A stretch of 21,894 nucleotides of DNA, taken from the NCBI GenBank assembly GCA_905201505.1, contig CAJKOJ010000030.1, forward strand, positions 1 through 21,894, given 5' to 3'. The notes under the pieces are model-generated. The model was not told the DNA's origin, made no database searches, and worked only from the letters and a program-made list of their open reading frames with translations. This DNA comes from an uncultured Eubacteriales bacterium (lineage in GTDB: Bacteria; Bacillota; Clostridia; Lachnospirales; CAG-274). Below, piece by piece: positions 7,536 to 14,450 of the stretch (the stretch's first letter is position 1; every line of letters begins with the position of its first letter). Position numbers and translations under genes: made by a program.

Positions 7536-8606
7536 ATGAGAAAAAAAGACATCAGAAAAATTGATTATTTTAAAAAAATAAAGAAAGAACATTGGATAAT
7601 TATAGTTCTTGCGGTGGTGTTTATAGCTATAGCTGTTTTTTCTGTAATAAAAGGCGGCACAAGTTTTATGAAAGAAACATCGGGAATAACTACAGAAGAG
7701 GACTATGTAAAGTATTCTCACGAATACAATAAGGATAATGTTTACGGAGAAGAGCAGACTCCTAATATGGAAAATTATCCTTCGGAAAATTTTGAGAACA
7801 TTCCTATAGCCTGTTGGGGTGATGAAATATGTATTGCTCCAAGTAATTATGTGCCTTCTTTCTCTGCTTTTATATCAAGAAATACATCGAGAATAGTTTT
7901 TAATATGGCAATAGCAAATTGCAGTCTTGAGTCTATGGGAGGGCGTCAGGGAGGTCTGCCAATATATGTTATGCCGTGTGATATACCTGCTAAAAAGTCA
8001 AGTGTGGAAGTAGCTTTGAGAAATGACTACAGAGATGACCTTAAACTTGATTTCAGCAAAAATGCAGGATTAAATCCGTGTTCTGTTAATGGTATAACAG
8101 GAGTTATTTCAGAGTTTGACGGTAGGCTTAAATTTACCAGAGATAAAAGCGGATTTGAGGAAATTATACTTAAACCTGCTGTACTTACAACAAGGGCAAT
8201 GGAGTATAGAAGAAATGATATAACTATTTTCTTTTTAGGAAAGGCTTCAAGCTATGACAATATTGAAAAAGCAATTGATATATATGGGAGAATGACTGAA
8301 TATCTTGGAACAGACAATTATATTATTATAGGACCGATAGTTGGAGACTTAAAGAAGATAGAAACTGTAAATGCAGCTTTGGAAAGCAAATTTGGAGATA
8401 AATTTTTAAATCTCTATAATTATTTATTAAATGAGGCACATACAGAAAACCCCCTTACTTTGTCAGCAAAAGCAAAGGAAAATGTTAATAAGGGAATATT
8501 GCCTGAAAATTATTTTGAGGGTAACAATCATTTTAATAAGCTTGGAGCTGAAATTGCAGGCAATAAAATTACAGAAAAGCTGAATGAGCTGGAATATGTA
8601 GATTAA
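7536..8606 (+). CDS. membrane-anchored SGNH-hydrolase-fold protein, catalytic residues missing
   Basis: The 356-residue protein has a cytoplasmic basic N-terminus, one membrane anchor (about 20-38, WIIIVLAVVFIAIAVFSVI) and an extracytoplasmic domain. The domain resembles GDSL/SGNH esterases: block I reads IACWGDEICIAPSNYVPSF (91-109) and the last block NNHFNKLGAEIAGNKI (330-345). In active members block I is GDS with Ser as nucleophile; here it is Glu97. The last block is normally D-x-x-H; His332 is kept but the Asp position is Gly329. A typical Gly-rich block II reads VFNMAIANCSLESMGGRQGG. It is thus probably a non-catalytic binding protein. GGAGGA (7525-7530) sets the start. It begins an operon with the next small protein and gltX. 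Confidence 0.72.
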   Translation: MRKKDIRKIDYFKKIKKEHWIIIVLAVVFIAIAVFSVIKGGTSFMKETSGITTEEDYVKYSHEYNKDNVYGEEQTPNMENYPSENFENIPIACWGDEICIAPSNYVPSFSAFISRNTSRIVFNMAIANCSLESMGGRQGGLPIYVMPCDIPAKKSSVEVALRNDYRDDLKLDFSKNAGLNPCSVNGITGVISEFDGRLKFTRDKSGFEEIILKPAVLTTRAMEYRRNDITIFFLGKASSYDNIEKAIDIYGRMTEYLGTDNYIIIGPIVGDLKKIETVNAALESKFGDKFLNLYNYLLNEAHTENPLTLSAKAKENVNKGILPENYFEGNNHFNKLGAEIAGNKITEKLNELEYVD

Positions 8607-8619
8607 AGAGGGCAGAAAT

Positions 8620-9084
8620 ATGAATAAGAATATTAAAACAGCATTAATTATTTTAATAGGTATACTGGCACTTGTTACAGTTGTGGGTTTTGTATATGGT
8701 ATGCAGAATAAGTCTGATGCAAAGGATATATATACATCGTATGATGAAAATATATTAAGTGCAGTGGATTCAGCTATAAAGGTATGTGAAAGTGCTTTTA
8801 AGGATGTAAGTGCAACAGAAGATGAACTTGTTAATTTAAATGATTATATTACAAACATTAATGAAGCGAAAAGTCCTGTTTTAAAAGGGTATATCGCAGA
8901 TTCAATGCTTACTTATACAGGTGATTTTATAATGGTGAAGGATAATTACTACAATGTAGGTATTGAGGGCAGCGTAAGAGCAGACTACAACGGAATACAG
9001 GAAAAGCTTGTCGCTGCAAAAACAAAGCTTACAGCTGCAAGAAATTATAACAGTACCACCGATAAATCTCAGGAGCAGAACTAA
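8620..9084 (+). CDS. small membrane-anchored extracytoplasmic protein, unknown
   Basis: The 154-residue product has a single N-terminal membrane helix (about 7-26, TALIILIGILALVTVVGFVY) with no lipoprotein cysteine, then a soluble, mostly helical domain with a low-complexity polar C-terminal tail (NSTTDKSQEQN). I do not recognise a family. Its start lies 13 bases after the SGNH-like gene with an AGAGGG site, and its stop overlaps the ribosome binding site of gltX, so all three genes are on one transcript. The shared topology with the preceding protein suggests that both work on the outer face of the membrane. Confidence 0.75.
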   Translation: MNKNIKTALIILIGILALVTVVGFVYGMQNKSDAKDIYTSYDENILSAVDSAIKVCESAFKDVSATEDELVNLNDYITNINEAKSPVLKGYIADSMLTYTGDFIMVKDNYYNVGIEGSVRADYNGIQEKLVAAKTKLTAARNYNSTTDKSQEQN

Positions 9085-9099
9085 GGAGGATATATTAAA

Positions 9100-10560
9100 A
9101 TGATAAGAACGAGATTTGCACCAAGTCCTACAGGATATATGCATATTGGTAACTTGAGAACAGCTTTATATGAGTTTTTGATTGCAAAAAGTCAGGGAGG
9201 CTCATTTATATTAAGAATTGAGGATACAGATCAGGAGAGATTTGTTGAAGGTGCCACAGATGTTATATATAAAACACTTGAAATGGCAAATATGCCTCAT
9301 GATGAGGGTCCTGATGTGGGCGGTGACTATGGTCCTTATATTCAGAGTGAGAGGAAAAATGACTACATTAAATATGCTCTTGAACTGGTAGAAAAGGGAG
9401 AGGCATACTACTGCTTCTGTACAAAGGAAAGGCTTGATTCCCTTAAAACAGAAACAGGTCATGAAGCAATTGCAAAGTATGACAGACATTGCCTTAAGCT
9501 TTCAAAGGAAGAAATAGAAGAAAATCTTAAAAATGGTGTGCCCTATGTAATACGACAGAAAATTAAAGGGGGTAAAACAACTTTCCACGATGAAGTTTAC
9601 GGTGATATAACAGTAGATAATGCTGAACTTGAAGATCAGATATTGATTAAGTCCGACGGGTATCCTACTTATAATTTTGCCAATGTTATAGATGACCATG
9701 CAATGAATATAACACACGTTGTAAGAGGTGCGGAATATCTTTCATCTACACCTAAATACAATCTTTTGTATGAAGCATTTGGCTGGGAGATACCTAAATA
9801 TGTTCATCTCCCTGCAGTAATGAAAGATAAGCACAATAAGCTGTCAAAAAGAAACGGCGACGCATCTTTCCAGGATTTGGTTAATAAGGGGTATTTGCCA
9901 GGGGCTATTGTTAATTATATTGCTCTTCTGGGCTGGTCACCGTCTGTTAATCAGGAAATCTTTACAATGGAAGAACTTAAAAAGGAATTCAGCATAAAAG
10001 GACTTTCAAAGTCCCCTGCTATATTTGACATTGAAAAGCTTACATGGATGAACGGTGAGTATATTAAGAAAATGGAATTTGAAGATTTCTATAAATGGGC
10101 TGAGCCTGAATTAAAGGCTGCGGTTAAAAGAACCGATATTGACCTTAAAAAAGTGGCAAAGTATGTTCAGACAAGAATAGGAACATCTAAGGATATAGCT
10201 GCAATGGTGAGCTTTATCGACAAGCTTCCTGAATATTCAACTGATCTTTATGTTCATAAGAAGATGAAGACAACTGAGGAAATGTGTCTTGAAAATTTAA
10301 AGGCAATACTTCCTGTTATAGAATCAATTGAAGAGACTTGCTGGAATAATGATACTATTTATGGTAAAATGGTTGAACTTATAAAAGAAATGGGTATAAA
10401 AAACGGTCAGATGTTCTGGCCTGTCAGAACTGCTCTTTCAGGTGAGCCGACATCTCCATGCGGAGCAAGCGAACTTGCAGAACTTCTGGGCAAAGAGGAT
10501 ACAATAGCAAGAATTAATAAGGGTATAGAACTCTTATCAAAACAGACTTCAGACAATTAA
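9100..10560 (+). CDS. gltX: glutamyl-tRNA synthetase
   Basis: This class I synthetase charges tRNA-Glu with glutamate in the cytoplasm; in most Firmicutes it also misacylates tRNA-Gln, which GatCAB then amidates. The HIGH motif appears as PSPTGYMHIG (8-17) and the KMSKS loop as KLSKR (247-251). A CFC pair near residues 106-108 with a later HC marks the zinc-binding type insert. At 486 residues it is full length. The AAGGAGG site (9083-9089) overlaps the stop of the preceding gene. No T-box leader precedes it, and its transcription seems to come from the promoter of the SGNH-like gene. A strong hairpin follows. Confidence 0.97.
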   Translation: MIRTRFAPSPTGYMHIGNLRTALYEFLIAKSQGGSFILRIEDTDQERFVEGATDVIYKTLEMANMPHDEGPDVGGDYGPYIQSERKNDYIKYALELVEKGEAYYCFCTKERLDSLKTETGHEAIAKYDRHCLKLSKEEIEENLKNGVPYVIRQKIKGGKTTFHDEVYGDITVDNAELEDQILIKSDGYPTYNFANVIDDHAMNITHVVRGAEYLSSTPKYNLLYEAFGWEIPKYVHLPAVMKDKHNKLSKRNGDASFQDLVNKGYLPGAIVNYIALLGWSPSVNQEIFTMEELKKEFSIKGLSKSPAIFDIEKLTWMNGEYIKKMEFEDFYKWAEPELKAAVKRTDIDLKKVAKYVQTRIGTSKDIAAMVSFIDKLPEYSTDLYVHKKMKTTEEMCLENLKAILPVIESIEETCWNNDTIYGKMVELIKEMGIKNGQMFWPVRTALSGEPTSPCGASELAELLGKEDTIARINKGIELLSKQTSDN

Positions 10561-10572
10561 TATTTGAGTTAT

Positions 10573-10608
10573 AAATATAAGGAACGGTAAATCCGTTCCT
10601 TATATTTT
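10573..10608 (+). terminator. intrinsic terminator between gltX and hydE
   Basis: A perfect 15-bp stem is formed by AAATATAAGGAACGG (10573-10587) and its complement at 10593-10607 around a five-base loop, ending in a TTTT run. The hydE start is only 25 bases later, so hydE either depends on read-through or on a promoter hidden in the hairpin. Confidence 0.85.
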
Positions 10609-10633
10609 AATATTTTATACGGCAGGTGAAAGT

Positions 10634-11653
10634 ATGGATAATTTATTGCACGACGCTTTATTAAACAGAGAAAATTTAAAAACCGTACTGACTACAGACA
10701 AATATGACGAGGGTCTTTTTGAAACGGCACGTGAAACAGCACTTGAGAATTTTGGAAACAAAATATATATAAGAGGTCTTATTGAATTCACTAATTACTG
10801 TAAAAACAGATGTTATTACTGCGGAATTAACAGAGAAAATGCCAATGTTGAACGCTATCGTTTAAGTCTTGAAGAAATTTTGATGTGTTGCAGACAAGGC
10901 AATAGACTGGGCTTTAAAACTTTTGTACTGCAAGGCGGGGAAGACGGATATTACAGCAATGCAAAAATGGTTGAAATAATAAAAGCCATAAAAAAAGAAT
11001 TTCCCAATCATGCTCTTACACTTTCTATAGGTGAAAGGTGCTATGAAGCATATAAAAGTTTTTATGACGCAGGTGCTGACAGATATTTGCTTAGGCACGA
11101 AACCTGCACGCTTGAGCATTACAATAAGCTCCACCCTGACGATATGAGCCTTTTTAACAGGCTTAACTGTCTTAAAAATCTTAAAAATATCGGATTTCAG
11201 ACAGGATGCGGTATAATGGTTGGGTCACCTTATCAGACAACAGACAATATTGTAGATGATATTTTGTATATGTATGATTTTAATCCACAGATGATAGGAA
11301 TAGGTCCTTTTATACCTCATAAGGATACGGTTTTTAAAGATATGCCGGCAGGAAGTGTTGAAATGACACTTAAAATACTGGCTATAATGAGAATATTGCT
11401 CCCAAAGGTACTTTTGCCTGCAACTACAGCTCTCGGTACTCTTGATAAGCACGGAAGAGAAAATGGTATAATGGCAGGTGCAAATGTACTTATGCCGAAT
11501 TTATCACCTGTTAAGGACAGAAAAAAGTATTCACTATATGACAATAAAATATGTACAGGTGAAGAAGCAGCAGAAGGGCTTAAAAAGCTGAAAAAATCCA
11601 TAGAAAAAATAGGATATGAGCTCGCGTCAGAACGAGGCGACTATAAAGATTGA
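10634..11653 (+). CDS. hydE: [FeFe] hydrogenase maturation radical SAM protein HydE
   Basis: HydE is a radical S-adenosylmethionine enzyme that works with HydG and HydF to build the diiron subcluster of the [FeFe] hydrogenase H-cluster. The radical SAM motif CxxxCxxC is present as Cys56, Cys60 and Cys63 (YCKNRCYYCG). Other typical stretches are LQGGEDGYYS, RYLLRHETC, GIGPFIPHKDTVF and LMPNLSPVKDRKKYSLYDNK. The 339-residue length is normal. An AGGTGA site precedes the ATG. No hydF, hydG or hydrogenase gene lies in the window, so the maturation genes are dispersed. Expression is likely limited by the gltX terminator 25 bases upstream. Related radical SAM proteins (BioB, PylB) are less likely in view of the stretches listed. 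Confidence 0.94.
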   Translation: MDNLLHDALLNRENLKTVLTTDKYDEGLFETARETALENFGNKIYIRGLIEFTNYCKNRCYYCGINRENANVERYRLSLEEILMCCRQGNRLGFKTFVLQGGEDGYYSNAKMVEIIKAIKKEFPNHALTLSIGERCYEAYKSFYDAGADRYLLRHETCTLEHYNKLHPDDMSLFNRLNCLKNLKNIGFQTGCGIMVGSPYQTTDNIVDDILYMYDFNPQMIGIGPFIPHKDTVFKDMPAGSVEMTLKILAIMRILLPKVLLPATTALGTLDKHGRENGIMAGANVLMPNLSPVKDRKKYSLYDNKICTGEEAAEGLKKLKKSIEKIGYELASERGDYKD

Positions 11654-11671
11654 TTTTTTTACAAAAAAACA

Positions 11672-11700
11672 TTGAATTTTTATGAGAAAAGTTTTATAAT
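11672..11700 (+). promoter_or_regulatory. sigma-A promoter of ilvE
   Basis: TTGAAT (11672-11677) and a perfect TATAAT (11695-11700) are separated by 17 bases. Transcription should start near 11707, leaving a leader of about 35 bases, too short for a T-box or leader peptide. The promoter lies inside the longer open frame from 11672 and so decides for the shorter ilvE start. Confidence 0.82.
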
Positions 11701-11740
11701 GCAAGGTAAGATATTTTTATTAGAAAAGAGGTATAATATT

Positions 11741-12811
11741 ATGCTTAATATTAAGTACGACTTATCAAAAAATTTAAAAGAAAAGCCTGACCAGAACAAT
11801 TTGGGATTTGGTATCTATTACACAGACAATATGTTTGTTATGGATTATACTGAAGGTGAGGGCTGGCACGATGCAAGAATAGTTCCTTATGCTGATATTC
11901 CTCTTGACCCTGCCGCAATGGTATTTCATTATGCACAGGAGTCTTTTGAAGGTTTAAAGGCATACAGAACTCCAAAGGGTGACATTCAGCTTTTCAGACC
12001 TGAGAAAAACGGCGAGAGAATGATGAACACAAATAAGAGAATGTGTATTCCTGCTGTTCCTGCTGAGGACTTTGTGCAGGCCTGCAAGGCTCTTGTAGCA
12101 GTTGAAAAAGACTGGGTTCCTTCTGCTGAGGGTACATCTCTTTATTTAAGACCGTTTGTTATTGCTACTGAACCTCATTTAGGCGTAAGACCATCATTTA
12201 CATATAAGTTTATAATTATTGCATCTCCTGTAGGTGCTTACTATTCTACAGGAATTAACCCTGTTAAGATTTATGTTGAAGATGAGTATGTAAGAGCAGC
12301 TCCGGGATTAACAGGCTTTACAAAGTGCGGCGGTAATTATGCGGCATCTTTGGCTGCACAGGTTAAGGGTCACGACTTAGGATATGAGCAGGTATTATGG
12401 CTTGATGGTGTTGAAAGAAAGTATGTAGAAGAAGTAGGTTCTATGAATTGTTTCTTTAAGATTGACGGTAAAATCTATACAGCTCCTACAGTTGGTACAG
12501 TTCTTCCAGGTATTACAAGAATGTCTTGTATCGAACTTTTAAAGAAGTGGGGCTATACAGTTTCTGAGGAGAGACTTGCTATTAATGATATTATAAAGGC
12601 ATCTAAAGAAGGAAAACTTGAAGAAGTATTCGGTACAGGTACTGCTGCTGTTATTTCACCTGTTGGTGAGCTTCGTTATGAAGATGATGTGTGCATCATT
12701 AATGACGGTAAAATCGGTGAAGTTACTCATAAGCTCTATGATACTCTTACAGGTATTCAGTGGGGCAGAATTACTGATGATATGGGCTGGACTACTAAAG
12801 TTGAAGCATAA
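11741..12811 (+). CDS. ilvE: branched-chain amino acid aminotransferase
   Basis: A fold-type IV, PLP-dependent transaminase that interconverts leucine, isoleucine and valine with their 2-oxo acids, using glutamate/2-oxoglutarate. The 356-residue length and the motifs fit the larger BCAT II subgroup: FHYAQESFEGLKAYRTPKG near the N-terminus, YLRPFVIATE, FTKCGGNYAASL with the probable PLP lysine Lys195, WLDGVERKYVEEVGSMN and FGTGTAAVISPVGEL. The ATG at 11741 follows AAGAGG (11726-11731) at good spacing and lies downstream of its own promoter. It stands as a single gene between hydE and a strong hairpin; no other branched-chain pathway gene is nearby, so a catabolic as well as a biosynthetic role is possible. 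Confidence 0.95.
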   Translation: MLNIKYDLSKNLKEKPDQNNLGFGIYYTDNMFVMDYTEGEGWHDARIVPYADIPLDPAAMVFHYAQESFEGLKAYRTPKGDIQLFRPEKNGERMMNTNKRMCIPAVPAEDFVQACKALVAVEKDWVPSAEGTSLYLRPFVIATEPHLGVRPSFTYKFIIIASPVGAYYSTGINPVKIYVEDEYVRAAPGLTGFTKCGGNYAASLAAQVKGHDLGYEQVLWLDGVERKYVEEVGSMNCFFKIDGKIYTAPTVGTVLPGITRMSCIELLKKWGYTVSEERLAINDIIKASKEGKLEEVFGTGTAAVISPVGELRYEDDVCIINDGKIGEVTHKLYDTLTGIQWGRITDDMGWTTKVEA

Positions 12812-12838
12812 TTTATTATAGTATAAAATTTTAAATAT

Positions 12839-12888
12839 AAGGGGCTGCCTGAAAATTAACCTGAAAAAGTTAATTGAGGCAGCCCCTT
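12839..12888. terminator. hairpin terminator between converging ilvE and anti-sigma genes
   Basis: AAGGGGCTGCCT (12839-12850) pairs perfectly with AGGCAGCCCCTT (12877-12888); an inner AATTAAC/GTTAATT pair (12854-12860, 12869-12875) extends the stem. T-runs after the stem are poor on both strands, so it probably stops or protects both converging transcripts by stem strength. Confidence 0.75.
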
Positions 12889-12924
12889 AAAAATAAGCTG
12901 TATTAAATATTTTTTTTGATGTAA

Positions 12925-13788
12925 TTATTTGTACTGGCTTAAATCCACAGAGTTGACAATGTCATTTATTTCACTGTCATTAAAACCAAAGAATACCATA
13001 CTGTATTCATATTCTCCTACATTAGCAGTCATTATTTTAGCTGTTCTTCCGCTTTCTTCATCGCTATCTTTTAATACATTAAAGGAATAGCCTTTCTCTG
13101 ATGTAAATTCTTCTCCGTCTTTAACAGCATCACTTGAATCTATGCTTGTGATTTCATCACCGTCTGCAAAATTATTTCTTGTTACAGTAAGACCAAATCC
13201 TTTGCCGCCTTTTTCAAAGTCTCCGTAGTTTAACCATACAGTAGATATGCTGCTGTTTTCTCCTGTATATATTTGTGAGCCTGTTATATCGGAGAGCTTT
13301 AAATCAGGCATATTTTCAGGCATTATAATATTCATATCATAAGTTTTTTCAGCAGACTGAATGTTTTCAAACACTTCGGGTTTAGCTGTATTATATTCAT
13401 TTGGAGTAACGTCTGTATCGTTTACTGCATCTTCAGCAAGTTTTTTAGCTTCTTCTTCACTTAAATCACTGTTTGAAGAAACAGTTACATAGTTTCCGTC
13501 TTTAAAAAATGAAAACTGCTTTAAAAGTGCCGCTGCACTTACACTTACACCTGTAACAGCTACAACGGCTGCTGCGGCTATTGCTATTCTTGTTGATATT
13601 TTCTTCTTCATAGTTTTAACCTCCCCGGCACACTTATGCCTTATGCTATCAATAAAATCATTAACATTGGTTTCAGGCTGACAGTCAGGAATATTTTGCA
13701 TAATATTATTTATTTTTTCCATATTGCCTGCCTCAATTGCTTTGTCAAGTTCCTTTCTGATTTCTATATCTCTGTTTTTGGCATTCAT
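12925..13788 (-). CDS. probable anti-sigma factor, DUF4367-like extracytoplasmic domain
   Basis: A 287-residue single-pass membrane protein encoded 66 bases after an ECF sigma factor. Residues 1-60 are a charged, helical cytoplasmic part likely to bind the sigma factor, 66-88 form a membrane helix (RIAIAAAAVVAVTGVSVSAAALL), and the rest is an acidic extracytoplasmic domain ending EYEYSMVFFGFNDSEINDIVNSV, reminiscent of DUF4367. I see no HxxxCxxC zinc motif, so it is not a classical ZAS protein. The ATG at 13788 has GGAGG at 13797-13801; the frame extends to a TTG at 13803 that overlaps that site and is rejected. A second ECF-type promoter motif and a hairpin lie just upstream. Confidence 0.78.
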   Translation of the reverse strand: MNAKNRDIEIRKELDKAIEAGNMEKINNIMQNIPDCQPETNVNDFIDSIRHKCAGEVKTMKKKISTRIAIAAAAVVAVTGVSVSAAALLKQFSFFKDGNYVTVSSNSDLSEEEAKKLAEDAVNDTDVTPNEYNTAKPEVFENIQSAEKTYDMNIIMPENMPDLKLSDITGSQIYTGENSSISTVWLNYGDFEKGGKGFGLTVTRNNFADGDEITSIDSSDAVKDGEEFTSEKGYSFNVLKDSDEESGRTAKIMTANVGEYEYSMVFFGFNDSEINDIVNSVDLSQYK

Positions 13789-13796
13789 CTTATTTA

Positions 13797-13830
13797 CCTC
13801 CAACCGTAAAATTAATCGATTAATCTTTAC
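13797..13830 (-). promoter_or_regulatory. leader hairpin before the anti-sigma gene
   Basis: The 14-bp perfect palindrome ATTAATCGATTAAT (13811-13824) is flanked by GTAAA (13806-13810) and TTTAC (13826-13830), giving an 11-bp stem with one bulged base and almost no loop. It ends four bases before the GGAGG site (13797-13801) and begins near the predicted start of the second ECF-type promoter. It could modulate anti-sigma translation, stabilise the RNA or bind a dimeric protein. Confidence 0.5.
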
Positions 13831-13838
13831 ATTTATTT

Positions 13839-13867
13839 ATGGCTTATTTTTCTGTTATGTAACAAAA
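13839..13867 (-). promoter_or_regulatory. candidate ECF promoter upstream of the anti-sigma gene
   Basis: Reverse strand TTTTGTTAC (13867-13859), 16 bases, CCAT (13842-13839). The same arrangement lies upstream of the sigma gene (14413-14441). It overlaps the last codons of the sigma gene and would start a short transcript near 13831 for the anti-sigma gene alone. The assignment rests on the paired occurrence and the -35/-10 spacing typical of ECF factors. Confidence 0.5.
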
Positions 13868-14391
13868 TTATTTTCTGCAAGTTCTTTTACAAGTGCTTTG
13901 ATTTCTTTTCTTAAACGGACATACTTCATTCTTAAAGCGGTATACTCTATTCCGAGTTTTTGGGCTATTTCTTTCATTGGCTTTTTTTCTATATAGTACA
14001 TCTTATATAGTGCTTGCTTGTCATTATCTAACAAATCAATAATTTCTGTTATATATTCGTATTCATCTATATCTGCAAGCAAGCTGTTTTCAATAGTTGT
14101 ACGGCTGTCCTCTATTTCTGTGACTTTTTCATCTATACTGACTTCATTTAAAAGTTTTTTGTAAAGCTCCTTTTTATAGTTTTTTGCAAGGTTTTGAGCT
14201 GTTTTAAATATATATCCGCCCTTGTTTTCGTGAGTGTATACCTTTTCGATATTTTTATATACTACAATGAAAGTATCCTGTACAATATCCTTTGCTTTTT
14301 CATCGTCTTTAATAATGAAAACAAGGTACTTATATATATCTGCATAGTATTCATTACAAATTTTATTAAAAAAAGTATCATATTTGTTCAC
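13855..14391 (-). CDS. ECF-type RNA polymerase sigma factor
   Basis: A 178-residue sigma-70 family protein, the normal size of an ECF factor. Region 2 is visible at about residues 12-50 (YYADIYKYLVFIIKDDEKAKDIVQDTF), with the DIVQDTF core-binding stretch, and region 4 near 120-165 (LDNDKQALYKMYYIEKKPMKEIAQKLG) forms the helix-turn-helix that reads the -35 element. The start is a GTG at 14391, set by a very strong AGGAGGTGG site (14404-14396) seven bases away; the frame runs further upstream but without a site. The next gene encodes a membrane protein that probably holds it inactive. The signal sensed cannot be deduced; the extracytoplasmic partner suggests an envelope signal. Confidence 0.92.
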   Translation of the reverse strand: MNKYDTFFNKICNEYYADIYKYLVFIIKDDEKAKDIVQDTFIVVYKNIEKVYTHENKGGYIFKTAQNLAKNYKKELYKKLLNEVSIDEKVTEIEDSRTTIENSLLADIDEYEYITEIIDLLDNDKQALYKMYYIEKKPMKEIAQKLGIEYTALRMKYVRLRKEIKALVKELAENNFVT

Positions 14392-14412
14392 AATGCCACC
14401 TCCTTTAATATA

Positions 14413-14441
14413 ATGGATGATTTTGATAAAATGTAACAAAA
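14413..14441 (-). promoter_or_regulatory. candidate autoregulated ECF promoter upstream of the sigma gene
   Basis: Reverse strand TTTTGTTAC (14441-14433), 16 bases, CCAT (14416-14413). The predicted transcript would begin near 14405, directly before the ribosome binding site. Identical -35-like sequence, spacing and CCAT also occur upstream of the anti-sigma gene; the spacers share further bases (an AAAAT stretch). Confidence 0.5.
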
Positions 14442-14450
14442 AATTGGTAT

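Noticed and set aside
7407..7721. 105-residue N-terminal extension of the MoxR protein
   Set aside because: It crosses both divergent promoters, overlaps the forward SGNH-like gene and is low-complexity; GGAGG directly precedes the ATG at 7406.
11317..11601. 94-codon reverse open frame inside hydE
   Set aside because: It is antisense to a well-conserved gene, with no ribosome site of its own and no recognisable product.
11701..11740. T-box or leader peptide before ilvE
   Set aside because: The predicted leader is about 35 bases, too short, and shows no terminator or specifier loop.
13789..13803. TTG start for the anti-sigma gene
   Set aside because: The TTG overlaps the GGAGG site that serves the ATG at 13788.
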